64,000 bases of DNA from Castellaniella sp049673105 (GTDB lineage Bacteria; Pseudomonadota; Gammaproteobacteria; Burkholderiales; Burkholderiaceae_B), in NCBI RefSeq assembly GCF_049673105.1, contig NZ_JBATXG010000032.1:119695-183694 (forward strand). Direction: 5' to 3'. The notes below the pieces were generated by a model. That model did no database searches. It saw only the letters and a list, made by a program, of their open reading frames with translations, and had not been told where the DNA came from. How positions within the stretch are numbered: position 1 is the first letter of the stretch; each line of letters begins with the position of its first letter. A program made the translations under genes and the position numbers. Below, in pieces: positions 50,046-59,156 of the stretch.

Positions 50046-51413
50046 TCAGATGTGTTGCCGCCGAAGGCGTTCCTGCATTTGCTGCTGGTGCTGCGCGCGA
50101 ATTTTCTCGTGCCAGTCCGTGTGCTTTTGCCACATCAGTGCGGCGTGAACGATGGACGCATCCTGCCCGTAGGCCCCGATGAATTGCATCGAAGTGGGAA
50201 GGCTTTGCGGACTCAGTCCGTTCGGGAGAGCGATGGAGCATCCCTGGATCAGGTTGACGAAGCGCGTGTAAATGCCAAGCGTGCGCTTCGGGTCGAAGCC
50301 ATCCAGTTTGATGGCGGGGGTGCTGGTGGTCGGCATGACGATCAGGCAACCCGGTGTCAGCAGGGACTCCATGGCTTGTCGATGCAGGCGGGCTTTGTTC
50401 AGCAGGGCAAAGTATTCGTGCAGCGGCAGGCGCTTGCCTTGCAGCAGGGCTTTGCGAACGTCCTCGTCCAGGTCCGAATCCGGGTTCTCGGCGACCGCCT
50501 GATTGTTCAGATAACCTTCGACCGAAGAAATGCCTGCCCAGGTGTCCGCCATATCCTCGAACCGGCAGGGGACACTGCACAATTCCGTTGTGAATCCAAG
50601 ATCTTCGCAGCGTGCCCGGCTATCGATGTATGCCGACTTCACGGATTCGTCCAGCATGCCAAGGCTGTCATCGTCAAAGAAGCGGAGGTGCGGCAAAGGC
50701 TGTTGCGCAGCCTGTTCAAGAGCCTGTTCGAATGCCGTGCGGCCGTATCGCGGCAGCATGGCGCGATACAAGATGGCTGCGTCGGCGGCCGTGCGCGCCA
50801 TGGGGCCTACCGTATCGAAGGATTGGCTCAGCGGGGCGACGCCGTCGGTGCTGATCCAGCCGGGCGAGCCTTTCAGTCCGGTGATGCCGCACCAGGACGA
50901 AGGGATGCGGATCGACCCGCCCGTATCGGTGCCGATGGCGCAAGGCACCAAGCCGCATGCCACGGAGGAAGCCGATCCGTTGCTGGACCCGCCTGAAAAA
51001 TAGCGGTCTTGCCCGTTGATGGGATTCAAAGGGCGGCCCAGAGGGCTTTGGCCCCAGCCGCTCATGGCGAATTCGGTAGTATGGCTTTTGCCGATGATGA
51101 TGGCGCCTTCCTCGAGCAGCTTGCCGATCACCGCTGCATGGCGTTGAGCAGTCCTGCAGATGGCACGGCTGCCCATGCGCGTGGGCATGCCTGCTACATC
51201 GATGAGGTCCTTCACGGCGAGCGGTACGCCCTGAAGCAGGCCGCCTTTGGCGGCCTGGGCCGACGTCTCCGGGGCGAGCGCGACATGGGCAAGCGCCTTG
51301 ATGGACTGATTGATGGACACCGCTGCCCGCAACAAGGCTGTTGTGTCGATATGTCCGCCCGAAGACGCGAGATCCGGGGGTCCGTCTTGTAGATTGCCGT
51401 AGAAAAAAGCCAT
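50046..51413 (-). CDS. Amidase signature family enzyme
   Basis: 455 residues from the ATG at 51413 (MAFFYGNLQDGPPDL), AAGG upstream. The Ser-cisSer-Lys triad is visible as GVPLAVKDLID (near 70), SGGSSNGSASS (near 147) and GTDTGGSIRIP (near 168). Typical substrates are amides of carboxylic acids or ureido compounds. It sits between the first TRAP receptor gene and the aldolase, after a terminator-like hairpin, so its level may be lower than the transporter's. Confidence 0.9.
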   Translation of the reverse strand: MAFFYGNLQDGPPDLASSGGHIDTTALLRAAVSINQSIKALAHVALAPETSAQAAKGGLLQGVPLAVKDLIDVAGMPTRMGSRAICRTAQRHAAVIGKLLEEGAIIIGKSHTTEFAMSGWGQSPLGRPLNPINGQDRYFSGGSSNGSASSVACGLVPCAIGTDTGGSIRIPSSWCGITGLKGSPGWISTDGVAPLSQSFDTVGPMARTAADAAILYRAMLPRYGRTAFEQALEQAAQQPLPHLRFFDDDSLGMLDESVKSAYIDSRARCEDLGFTTELCSVPCRFEDMADTWAGISSVEGYLNNQAVAENPDSDLDEDVRKALLQGKRLPLHEYFALLNKARLHRQAMESLLTPGCLIVMPTTSTPAIKLDGFDPKRTLGIYTRFVNLIQGCSIALPNGLSPQSLPTSMQFIGAYGQDASIVHAALMWQKHTDWHEKIRAQHQQQMQERLRRQHI

Positions 51414-51479
51414 ACCGCTGCCTTGAAATGATAGAAGTGAAGCGCGCGAGCGCGTTCGCTTGCGCAAAAGAAAACTGCT

Positions 51480-51513
51480 GCCACGACCGCCTCAGGGCAG
51501 AGGCGGTCGTGGC
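51480..51513 (-). terminator. Strong hairpin between dctP and the amidase gene
   Basis: A 14-bp perfect stem, GCCACGACCGCCTC with GAGGCGGTCGTGGC, and a 6-base loop, followed on the minus strand by a T-rich stretch (AGTTTTCTTTTG). It starts 9 bases after the TRAP receptor stop. It should stop or thin transcription before the amidase. Confidence 0.65.
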
Positions 51514-51521
51514 TGTCGGCC

Positions 51522-52526
51522 TCAGTCTTTGCTGAAGCCGACGATCTTGAAGGTTTTATCCACCAGATCCTGATCGAACTTCTTGCTGTATTCGAGAATC
51601 ACCGGTCGCAGCTTTTCGCGGAAGCGGATGGTTTCCTCGTTGCTGATCTGGTTCACCTGCATCCCGGACTCTTTCAGCTTCTGGATGATGTTCCGGTCGT
51701 TGTTGCGGGAAAGCGCGCGTTCCTCGAGGCGGACTTCCATCGCGACCTCTTTGAACAGTTTCTTTTCATCGTCGTTCAGCTTGTCCCAGAACGGCTTGGA
51801 GACCATCAGAAGATGGGCGTTGTAGTTGTGGTTGGTGATGGACAGGTACTTCTGGATTTCATTGAACTTGGATGCATAGATCAGGGATACCGGGTTCTCT
51901 TGACCATCAACCGTGCCGGTCTCCAGCGCCGTATGCAGTTCCGTGAACGGCAAGGGGGTCGGATTTGCCTTGATTGCAGCCCACGTATCCACGATCAGAG
52001 GAGACTGCTGGACACGGATCTTCAGGCCGGCCAGGTCCTCGTATTTCGTCACCGGCCGGGTGCTGTTGGTCAGCTGTCGCATGCCCAGCTCCCAGAAGGC
52101 GAGCCCGACCACGCCGCGTTCCGGCAGCTTTGCCATCAAGGCGTCGCCGACTTCACCATCCAGTACGGAGTCGACTCGCTTGAGGTCCGTGTACAGGAAG
52201 GGCAAGTCCAGCAGACCGAAGTCCGGCACCTGGGAAATCAGATTTCCCGCATTCCACATCATCATCTCGATGACGCCTCCCTGGAGAGAGGCCAGAACCT
52301 GTGCATCGCCGCCCAGCACACCATTGGGGAACAGCTTGATCTTGATTTTGCCGCCGCTTCTGTCTTCCATCTTCTTTGCAAAGATTTCCATCCCCTGGAC
52401 GGGCGGGGTTCCCGAGGGGGTCGTGACCGCGAACTTCACGGTGTGAGAGCGATATTCCGCTGCGACAGCGCCATAGCTGATCAGAGAGGCTGCAATCGCA
52501 GCAAGGCCGAAAGCCAATTTCTTCAT
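51522..52526 (-). CDS. dctP: TRAP transporter periplasmic receptor (DctP), system 1
   Basis: 334 residues from the ATG at 52526 (MKKLAFGLAAIAASL); GGAG is 8 bases upstream, favouring it over an ATG four codons earlier (52538). Signal peptide to about AVAAEY. Family motifs: RSGGKIKIKLFPNGVLG (near 50) and the conserved ARG region around LKIRVQQSPL. Captures carboxylic acids for DctQM. Third gene of the Q-M-P order, which is reversed from system 2. Confidence 0.92.
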   Translation of the reverse strand: MKKLAFGLAAIAASLISYGAVAAEYRSHTVKFAVTTPSGTPPVQGMEIFAKKMEDRSGGKIKIKLFPNGVLGGDAQVLASLQGGVIEMMMWNAGNLISQVPDFGLLDLPFLYTDLKRVDSVLDGEVGDALMAKLPERGVVGLAFWELGMRQLTNSTRPVTKYEDLAGLKIRVQQSPLIVDTWAAIKANPTPLPFTELHTALETGTVDGQENPVSLIYASKFNEIQKYLSITNHNYNAHLLMVSKPFWDKLNDDEKKLFKEVAMEVRLEERALSRNNDRNIIQKLKESGMQVNQISNEETIRFREKLRPVILEYSKKFDQDLVDKTFKIVGFSKD

Positions 52527-52628
52527 GGTGTTCTCCATCCGTTTTGTGTGGTTATAAAAGACTGTTTTTGGAAAAATTCGGGGTTTTGAAAGCCTGGTAT
52601 TCGAAACGATGTATGCATCCCCTGTGGG

Positions 52629-53906
52629 TTAAAAGAACCAGCTGGCGGGCACCAGGACAAGGTCCGGGAAAATGACCAGCAGCGCGAGCACCAGGAATTG
52701 CGCGATGATCATCGGGAAAGCGCCCTTGACGAGTTCTTCGAACTTCAGTTTCCCGACCCCGCATACGACGTTCAGGACCGTGCCGACAGGTGGTGTGATC
52801 AGCCCGATGGAGCAATTGATCATGAAGAGAACGCCGAAATAGATCGGATCGACTCCGGCGGCTTTGACGATCGGCACGAAGATCGGAGAAAGGACGAGGA
52901 CGTTGGGCGTCAGGTCCATCGTCATGGAGATCGGGATCATCAGCAGCATGATCACGCCGACCAGCAGCTTGGGATGATTCATGAGCGGCTCGATCAGTCC
53001 GATGATCTGGCCCGGGATGTCCGCCAGGGAAATCATCCATGCGGGTACCGCCGCTGCGGCAACCAGGAACATGACCGCAGCCGTCGTTTTCGCCGTTTGG
53101 TACAGTATGTTCACGAGATCTGCCAGCTTGAGCTCCCGATAGACGAGGGTTGCCACCAGCAAGGCGTATATCGCTGCAACCGCACCCGCCTCCGTGGGCG
53201 TCACGACGCCGAAACGCAGGCCCACGACGATGATCACCGGCAATAACAGCGCCCAGAAGCTGTCTGCAAGGGCCCGGAGACGTTGCCCGCTGGATGCTTT
53301 GGGGCTGAGCGCGATGGTGCTGTGACGGGAACTCAACCACCAGGTAGCGCTGAGCGCGATCGCGATCAGGATGCCGGGCACGATGCCGCTGAGAAAGAGC
53401 TTCGTGATGGACAGTCCGGATGCGACACCCAGAATGATGAAGCCGATGCTGGGCGGGATGATGGTGCCCAGGACCGACGAGGCGGCAATCAGACCACCTG
53501 CCTTGGATTTGTCATACCCGGCCATCACCATCATGGGCAGCAGCAGAGCGGTTAATGAGGCAGCGTCGGCCAGCGCCGAGCCGGACAGACTGGCCAGGAT
53601 CACGCCGGCGAATATCACGACGTACCCCAAGCCACCGCGCAAGTGGCCGAACATGGCAATGGCGAGGTTGATGATGCGCCGGGACAGGCCGCCGTTGTTC
53701 ATGATCTCGCCCGCGAGGATGAATAACGGTATTGCCAGCAAGGGAAAGCTGCCGGCGCTGGCCAGGATGTTCTGGGCCAGGATCTGCCCGTCAAACAGCC
53801 CTGTGTGCCACATCAATGCGACGCCGCAGGCCAGGAGTGCGTAGGCGATCGGCATGCCGATCGACATGGTGGCCAGGAGAGAGGAGATGAACAGGATGAT
53901 TGTCAT
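52629..53906 (-). CDS. dctM: TRAP transporter large permease (DctM), system 1
   Basis: 425 residues, twelve or so membrane helices. FPLLAIPLFILAGEIMNNGG (near 54) is the DctM signature. Moves the solute with Na+ from DctP. It begins 15 bp after dctQ of the same system. No good SD is visible, so translation may depend on coupling. Confidence 0.94.
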   Translation of the reverse strand: MTIILFISSLLATMSIGMPIAYALLACGVALMWHTGLFDGQILAQNILASAGSFPLLAIPLFILAGEIMNNGGLSRRIINLAIAMFGHLRGGLGYVVIFAGVILASLSGSALADAASLTALLLPMMVMAGYDKSKAGGLIAASSVLGTIIPPSIGFIILGVASGLSITKLFLSGIVPGILIAIALSATWWLSSRHSTIALSPKASSGQRLRALADSFWALLLPVIIVVGLRFGVVTPTEAGAVAAIYALLVATLVYRELKLADLVNILYQTAKTTAAVMFLVAAAAVPAWMISLADIPGQIIGLIEPLMNHPKLLVGVIMLLMIPISMTMDLTPNVLVLSPIFVPIVKAAGVDPIYFGVLFMINCSIGLITPPVGTVLNVVCGVGKLKFEELVKGAFPMIIAQFLVLALLVIFPDLVLVPASWFF

Positions 53907-53921
53907 GATCGATGGTTCATT

Positions 53922-54455
53922 TCAGATTGCGGTATCGGAACTTACGCCGGCGTCGTGGTGCGTTGCAGAACGCCATCTGATGATGTTGTTGAGCAGGATC
54001 AGGGACGCGCATGCGGAAAAGAAGACGATCGAAAGGACGTAGGCCGACATCGGAAAACCGGTCGCAGGTGTTTTGACGTCCCAGTTGATCTTCAGTTGGA
54101 CGATGCCGCCTTTCAGCATGAGCAGAGTGATGCCCAGCATTAGCAGGTTGGAAAGCAAAGAGGCGATTCTGCGTGCCGGCGGATTCAGGCGGCTGATCAC
54201 CAGATCGACGCCGATGTGCGTACCTTCTTTCAGGACGATGAGAGCGCCCAGAAATACCATCCAGACAAACAGAAGTTCGGACAGTTCTTCGGTAAAGAAC
54301 ACGCCCGAATTGAACCAGTAGCGAAGGACGACATTCAGGAATATCAGCGCAGTGATAATAAAGACGCTGCCCCCAAGAATGATCTTGGAGAGTCCTGTGA
54401 GTCGCCTTGCAAGGCCGTTGGCGACAGGGGTCTGGGGTTGTGGGTTTTTATCCAA
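53922..54455 (-). CDS. dctQ: TRAP transporter small permease (DctQ), system 1
   Basis: 177 residues. The start is a TTG at 54455 (MDKNPQPQTPVANGL), supported by CAGGAG with 7-base spacing; no ATG is available. Four membrane helices, and FFTEELSELLFVWMVFLGA (near 58) is the DctQ signature. First gene of system 1 (Q-M-P), preceded by a 239-bp gap that must hold its promoter. Confidence 0.9.
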   Translation of the reverse strand: MDKNPQPQTPVANGLARRLTGLSKIILGGSVFIITALIFLNVVLRYWFNSGVFFTEELSELLFVWMVFLGALIVLKEGTHIGVDLVISRLNPPARRIASLLSNLLMLGITLLMLKGGIVQLKINWDVKTPATGFPMSAYVLSIVFFSACASLILLNNIIRWRSATHHDAGVSSDTAI

Positions 54456-54694
54456 AATTTGTCTCCTGTAAATTCCTTTTTATGCTATCTATTCAATATA
54501 GTGATACGTCATCATATGACTGCTTTTAAGAGAGGCCGGAATATGAAAAATTGCCAAATATGCACATCTTGACCAAACTATGAATAAAGAGCGTTGTGGC
54601 TGCTGTTACGGGCTCGGTTTTATGCGTTATTTGTATGATGTATGTCGTGTGATAACATAGTTTGTATTTATCTTGTGAAAGGAATCTGATATCT
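54456..54694 (-). promoter_or_regulatory. Promoter region of TRAP system 1
   Basis: AT-rich 239-bp gap between the AllA-like stop and dctQ. It contains the dyad GTCAT-CAT-ATGAC (54508-54520) about 55 bp before the dctQ start. No gene is seen here. It separates the two TRAP operons, so system 1 probably has its own promoter. Confidence 0.4.
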
Positions 54695-55261
54695 CTATCG
54701 CAAGGGATCCTGCACCAGGAACTGAACCTTGTCGGTATCCTTGAAATCGGTGAAAAGCGTTCGTGCCGGTGCTTTCCCGCCTGCGAGGCTGTTTTCGATT
54801 TCGTCCTGGGTGCCGCGGTCCGTAATGAAGGCAAGATCTATGTAATCGGATCCGACGGCGAATCGGGCCAGGGAATGCCAGACGTTGCGCCACAGCAATA
54901 CACCCTGATCGCCTCGAATGTAAAAAGCCTTTACGTCATTGACGGAAAATGGCTGATTGTCTTGTGATTCCATGCCCACGACCATGATGAACGGCGTATT
55001 CCCAAGAGGAAAGAAGCATTGCGTCACATCCAGGTGCTTTTCCATCACGGAAAACCGTCGATCGTTATTGTGGTACCGGTTGAACATAATGTGCGCGGGT
55101 GAGGCGGACTCGAAGGGCAGAAGCCATGACTCTACGGATCCGGACTTGAGGTTCGCGGGTCTTTCCTGGGAATACTGGACGATTCTTCCGTAGCGAGCGA
55201 AGTCGGCCTCGTCCGGCATGTGGCATGGCAGCGATACTGTTTTCAGGTCAGCGGCGATCAT
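54695..55261 (-). CDS. Ureidoglycolate lyase family (AllA-like) protein
   Basis: 188 residues from the ATG at 55261 (MIAADLKTVSLPCHMPDEA); the open frame runs on upstream but into the DctM gene. HLDVTQCFFPLGNTPFIMVV (near 76) and the LLWRNVWHSLARFAVGSDYI region (near 123) match the AllA/PF04115 fold, whose known member splits ureidoglycolate into glyoxylate and urea. Urea-cycle or allantoin genes are absent here, so the real substrate may be a related hydroxy-acid. Confidence 0.82.
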   Translation of the reverse strand: MIAADLKTVSLPCHMPDEADFARYGRIVQYSQERPANLKSGSVESWLLPFESASPAHIMFNRYHNNDRRFSVMEKHLDVTQCFFPLGNTPFIMVVGMESQDNQPFSVNDVKAFYIRGDQGVLLWRNVWHSLARFAVGSDYIDLAFITDRGTQDEIENSLAGGKAPARTLFTDFKDTDKVQFLVQDPLR

Positions 55262-55320
55262 GTTTGAGTTGCCTCGCAGATTTGAAAGATGAGCATTCGG
55301 TCGATTTCCTGGGGAAAACG

Positions 55321-56610
55321 TCATGAAACGGCTACGTGAAACGGTAGCCACAGCGCCAGGTCCGGGAACATCAGCATCAACGCCAGCATCAGCAGCAGCG
55401 CCAGACAGAACGGCAGGATTCCGTACACGACGTCGATGAACTTGCCTTCCGCTCGGATGCTCTGGACGACGAACAGGTTCATGCCAAAGGGCGGCGTCAA
55501 CTGGCCCATCTCGCAGAGCAGAATCATGACGACGCCAAACCACACGGGGTCGAACCCCATCGCGATGACAATGGGCACGGTCAGCGGGGCGGTGGTGACC
55601 AGCATCGCCAGGGTATCCATGAAACACCCCAGGATGAGATAAAACAGGATGATCGCCAGCATGGTCCCCATCGGGGACAGAGACAGGCCGGTGACAAAGT
55701 CGACCAGGGCCGTCGTCAGGCCGATGGAAGCCAGGACGAAATTCAGAAAAAACGCGGAGAGCGTGATGAGAACGATCATGCCCGTCGTGCGCATGGTGGC
55801 CTCGAAAGCCTGGCGCAGCATCCGGGTGGTCAGTGCTCCTTTGTAGCCGGCCAGCGCCAGTGCTGCGATCACGCCTAGGGCTGCCGATTCGCTGGCTGTG
55901 GCGATGCCCCCGTAGATCACGCCGATCACCAGTCCGAATATTGCCAACGGAGGCAGCAGGTGCGGCAAGCTCTGGATCCGCTCTTGCCGGGTCACGCTGA
56001 CCCGGACGCCGGCCAGACTGGGCCGGATCAGGCAGGCGCAGACGATCAGCAGGACGAAAAGACTCGTCAGGATCAGCGCGGGTACGGTAGCGGCCAGATA
56101 GAGCTTGGGAACCGACACATTCGCGATCAGCGCGAAGACGATCATATTGATCGATGGCGGGATCAGGATGCCGAGCGTCCCGCCGGCGGCGATGGAGCCC
56201 AGGAACAAGGGGGCTCCGTATCCCGATTTCCGCTGCTCGGGCAAGGCCAGCGTCGAGATCGTGGCGGCTGTCGCCACGCTCGATCCGCTGGTTGCGGCAA
56301 ACAAGGCGGAAGCGCCGATATTGGCGTTCATCAGTCCGCCGGGTAGCCACGAGACCCATTTCGAGACCGCGCCGTACATCTTCCCGGCTACCCCAGAGCT
56401 GACCAGCAGCTCGCCCATCAGCACGTAGAGCGGGATGGCGACCAGCAGGAATTCAGCGCTGGTGCCCCAGGCCAGTTCGCCCAGAGCGTTGATCAGGGAC
56501 AAAGGGGAATACAGCTCGGCCAGCGCGATGCCGAGGATTCCGACGCTGGCGGCGGCGGTCACGCTCAAGGCCAGAAGGCCGAGCAGCAGGATTACAGTCA
56601 CAGACAACAT
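55321..56610 (-). CDS. dctM: TRAP transporter large permease (DctM), system 2
   Basis: 429 residues with twelve helices. FLLVAIPLYVLMGELLVSSG (near 54) is the DctM signature; GILIPPSINMIVFALIANVS (near 150) marks the second half. Ends 59 bp before the AllA-like start and begins 9 bp after dctQ. Confidence 0.94.
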   Translation of the reverse strand: MLSVTVILLLGLLALSVTAAASVGILGIALAELYSPLSLINALGELAWGTSAEFLLVAIPLYVLMGELLVSSGVAGKMYGAVSKWVSWLPGGLMNANIGASALFAATSGSSVATAATISTLALPEQRKSGYGAPLFLGSIAAGGTLGILIPPSINMIVFALIANVSVPKLYLAATVPALILTSLFVLLIVCACLIRPSLAGVRVSVTRQERIQSLPHLLPPLAIFGLVIGVIYGGIATASESAALGVIAALALAGYKGALTTRMLRQAFEATMRTTGMIVLITLSAFFLNFVLASIGLTTALVDFVTGLSLSPMGTMLAIILFYLILGCFMDTLAMLVTTAPLTVPIVIAMGFDPVWFGVVMILLCEMGQLTPPFGMNLFVVQSIRAEGKFIDVVYGILPFCLALLLMLALMLMFPDLALWLPFHVAVS

Positions 56611-56619
56611 AAGGGGTCT

Positions 56620-57261
56620 CTATGCTTTCAGGCCGGTCGCCGTGTGTGTTGCGGGCTCGTTGGGTGCGGGTTTGACCTCTTCGCGGATCTCTTCCTCGAC
56701 GGAGTTGATGCCGATCAGCCTGCCGACCTCGTCGGTCCGCTTGCGGATAAGAAGGGCGAGCGAGATCGTGAACAGGCAGAGGATGGTGGCGATGAAGAAC
56801 ACATAGCCTGCGAACCAGATGGATTGAGGGATCCACAGAGGAATTTGCAGGGGGGTGTTCGATATGGCCTGATAGGAAATGGAGTCCTCCAGCACCAGCC
56901 AGGCCTGGTAAGTCAGCAAGCCGACGAATACCGCCAGGCACGCCAGCGCGAACAGATCCAGCGCCGTTCGCAGGGTGCGCGGGGCATGCACATACAGCAC
57001 ATCCACCCGGATATGGGAACGTCGCAGTAGCGCGATCGGGAATGCCCAGGCGCTGACGCCGGCAAGCACATAGCCCGCGATCTCGTCCGCGCCGCCGATG
57101 GACCAGCCGAAGAACTTTCGGCAGATCAGGTCCACGGCAATGAACAGGGATGACAGGAGCAGGCCGATGCCGCCGATCCAGGAACCGAAGCCGGCGATTC
57201 GGTTCAGCACATGCAGCGAGGAGGAAGGGGGTCGGGTGGTCATGGCCTGCTTGCCTGTCAT
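56620..57261 (-). CDS. dctQ: TRAP transporter small permease (DctQ), system 2
   Basis: 213 residues, longer than system 1 by a charged tail (EEEIREEVKPAPNEPATH) with no known role. Four helices; FGWSIGGADEIAGYVLAGVS (near 54) is the DctQ signature. Starts 8 bp after the dctP stop of the same system. Confidence 0.9.
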   Translation of the reverse strand: MTGKQAMTTRPPSSSLHVLNRIAGFGSWIGGIGLLLSSLFIAVDLICRKFFGWSIGGADEIAGYVLAGVSAWAFPIALLRRSHIRVDVLYVHAPRTLRTALDLFALACLAVFVGLLTYQAWLVLEDSISYQAISNTPLQIPLWIPQSIWFAGYVFFIATILCLFTISLALLIRKRTDEVGRLIGINSVEEEIREEVKPAPNEPATHTATGLKA

Positions 57262-57269
57262 TGAACGGT

Positions 57270-58304
57270 TTACTGGATGGTGACGCCCGCAGCGACACCG
57301 GCCGTTTCATTCCATTCACGGACACAATCGGCGCCGCAGCGCTCGCCCCACTGCTTGGCGATATTTTGCGCGATGTTGCGCAGCTCTTCACGCTCTTGGG
57401 CATTGGGTGCCGCAGCATGCATGCGGGTCTTGGTGTGAACCTGGCAATCGCCTTCGCCCGTGTTGCAGGCCAGCGCGTAATCGTTCTCGCGTTTGGTTTC
57501 TTCCCAGAGCCTGTCTTCGAGCGTCTGGGACTGTTGTTCCATCAGCGCCCGGACGTTCGGGTCCAGCTTCTGCCAGCGCTTGATGCCGATGCCATAGAAA
57601 CCGACGGACCAGTCAATGGGCAGGTTGTAGAGGTTGTTGGCCACTTCGTACCATTTTGCGGCGTTGCCCGAGCCGATGCCTGTGACTGCGCAGTCGATCA
57701 CACCGGTTTGCAGTGCGGTCACCACTTCCGCAAACGGAATCGTGACGGGATTAGCACCCAATGCGCTGACGTAGTCAGCCATGTTGCGGCCACGAGTCCT
57801 GATCTTGCGGCCTTTCAGGTCGCTTAGCTGATTGACGGGTTCTCGGCAGAAGAATACCTGGGCGGTGTAAGCGACGGTCGCCAGCAGCTTGATCCCGTGG
57901 CGGTCCAGCATGCGCTTGTCCAGTACGGGCTTGTACGCCTTTGCGATCTTGTAGGCTGCGTCGATATCGGGCGCCATGCCGGGCAGGTCGATGCCTTCGA
58001 ACATCGCGTCGTCTCCGCTGACGTAGGCGAACACGCCCATGCCGATGTCGAGCGCGCCGGAGCGCATCAGGCGGATGACCTCGGGACCCTTCAGGCCGCT
58101 TTCGGCCAGACCGGTGAGATCTGCGGTGATGCGACCATCAGATGCTTCCGGCAGCGTCTTGCTCCAGAAGGGCTTTTCGACTGCGCTGAACGTGTAATTG
58201 TGACTGCCTCCGCCAACCACTTTGAAGTGGGTTTCGGGTAATTCGGCTGCAACGGCGCTGAATTGCATCGCAGCCAGGGCAAAACCAAAAACAATCTTCC
58301 TCAT
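57270..58304 (-). CDS. dctP: TRAP transporter periplasmic receptor (DctP), system 2
   Basis: 344 residues from the ATG at 58304 (MRKIVFGFALAAMQF); GAGGAG lies 6 bases before it, favouring it over the ATG at 58310. Signal peptide to about SAVAAEL. KGRKIRTRGRNMADYVSALG (near 164) carries the conserved arginine that binds the carboxylate. Two cysteine pairs are likely disulfides. Order P-Q-M, the reverse of system 1. Confidence 0.92.
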   Translation of the reverse strand: MRKIVFGFALAAMQFSAVAAELPETHFKVVGGGSHNYTFSAVEKPFWSKTLPEASDGRITADLTGLAESGLKGPEVIRLMRSGALDIGMGVFAYVSGDDAMFEGIDLPGMAPDIDAAYKIAKAYKPVLDKRMLDRHGIKLLATVAYTAQVFFCREPVNQLSDLKGRKIRTRGRNMADYVSALGANPVTIPFAEVVTALQTGVIDCAVTGIGSGNAAKWYEVANNLYNLPIDWSVGFYGIGIKRWQKLDPNVRALMEQQSQTLEDRLWEETKRENDYALACNTGEGDCQVHTKTRMHAAAPNAQEREELRNIAQNIAKQWGERCGADCVREWNETAGVAAGVTIQ

Positions 58305-58349
58305 TACCATCTCCTCGGGAAAAACAAATAATCCAGATCTCGATTTTTA

Positions 58350-59039
58350 TCAGGCGGATAATGCTCTTGAGTCGGCAATAATCGAGTTTCTTTCAATTGC
58401 GAAACGAGATCCGACAATATCGGGAAAACGTTCTCCTGCTTGAAGCCTGCTCAATGTTATTTTTTCTTTTTCCTGTAATTCGATCGCCTTTTGCGCCTCG
58501 GCGCGAATTTCGTTCGGACGCAGCACCAGAATGCCGTTCTCGTCGGCAAGCACCGCGTCGCCAGGATGGACGGATACGCCGCCGCAGCTGATTGTGCAAC
58601 AGAATCCCCCGTCCTGTTCCAGCATCCTGGTTGTCACCACGGAAGGACCGCGAGACCATACGGGAACGCCATGCTGGCGCAATTCCCCCAGGTCTGTCAC
58701 CTTGCCGTCGACAATCATGGCCGCCACGCCGGCCTGCGCCGCCGCGAAGGCCATGGCGCCGCCAAACGCTGCCGTGGTGGACTCTCCGCAGCGGTCGATC
58801 ACGAGAATGTCTCCTTTGCGCACGCAGCCCATTGCATAATGCATAATGCCTCCGTCGGTTCCCGGCATTTGCACGGTGACGGCGGTGCCGACCACTTTGA
58901 TGTCGCGTTGATGGCTGCGTATTCCGCCATCCATGAATCCACGGGAACGGAAATGGCCGATGTTGGCCGGTTCGGCGCAAGCAAGGTATGCTAGTTCCGT
59001 GGCCGGAATCGGGGCGGGCAAGGGGTTAATTAAATACAT
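58350..59039 (-). CDS. RraA-like family protein (4-hydroxy-4-methyl-2-oxoglutarate aldolase-like)
   Basis: 229 residues. RraA-fold: AVTVQMPGTDGGIMHYAM (near 54), DILVIDRCGESTTAAFGG (near 77) and GVAAMIVDGKVTDLGEL (near 104). In true HMG/CHA aldolases the last motif is DG-xx-RD; here the Arg is a Thr (DGKVTD) while the metal-binding Asp is kept. Pyruvate binding could therefore differ. First gene of TRAP operon 2, 46 bp before dctP, divergent from LysR. Confidence 0.85.
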   Translation of the reverse strand: MYLINPLPAPIPATELAYLACAEPANIGHFRSRGFMDGGIRSHQRDIKVVGTAVTVQMPGTDGGIMHYAMGCVRKGDILVIDRCGESTTAAFGGAMAFAAAQAGVAAMIVDGKVTDLGELRQHGVPVWSRGPSVVTTRMLEQDGGFCCTISCGGVSVHPGDAVLADENGILVLRPNEIRAEAQKAIELQEKEKITLSRLQAGERFPDIVGSRFAIERNSIIADSRALSA

Positions 59040-59109
59040 GCTGAAAGCGTCGCTTTTATTAAAAAGTCACATTTTTAATTGGTAAATCCAGAATATCATG
59101 CAGCTTATT

Positions 59110-59124
59110 GTGATTAATAATCAC
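59110..59124. promoter_or_regulatory. LysR box (T-N11-A) between RraA-like and LysR genes
   Basis: GTGATT-AAT-AATCAC is a perfect dyad; its core TGATTAATAATCA is a textbook T-N11-A LysR motif. It lies in the 117-bp divergent gap, 33 bp before the LysR start and about 70 bp before the RraA-like start. Confidence 0.7.
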
Positions 59125-59156
59125 GAATTTCGTCGACTTGAAAAGATATCCTTATC

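Noticed and set aside
49987..50580. N-terminal extension of the HpaI-type aldolase
   Set aside because: The frame is open but lies inside the amidase gene and has no aldolase character; the ATG at 49986 fits the family start.
55262..56359. Extension of the AllA-like frame
   Set aside because: It runs into the DctM gene and is Arg/Pro/Asp-rich noise; the family start is the ATG at 55261.
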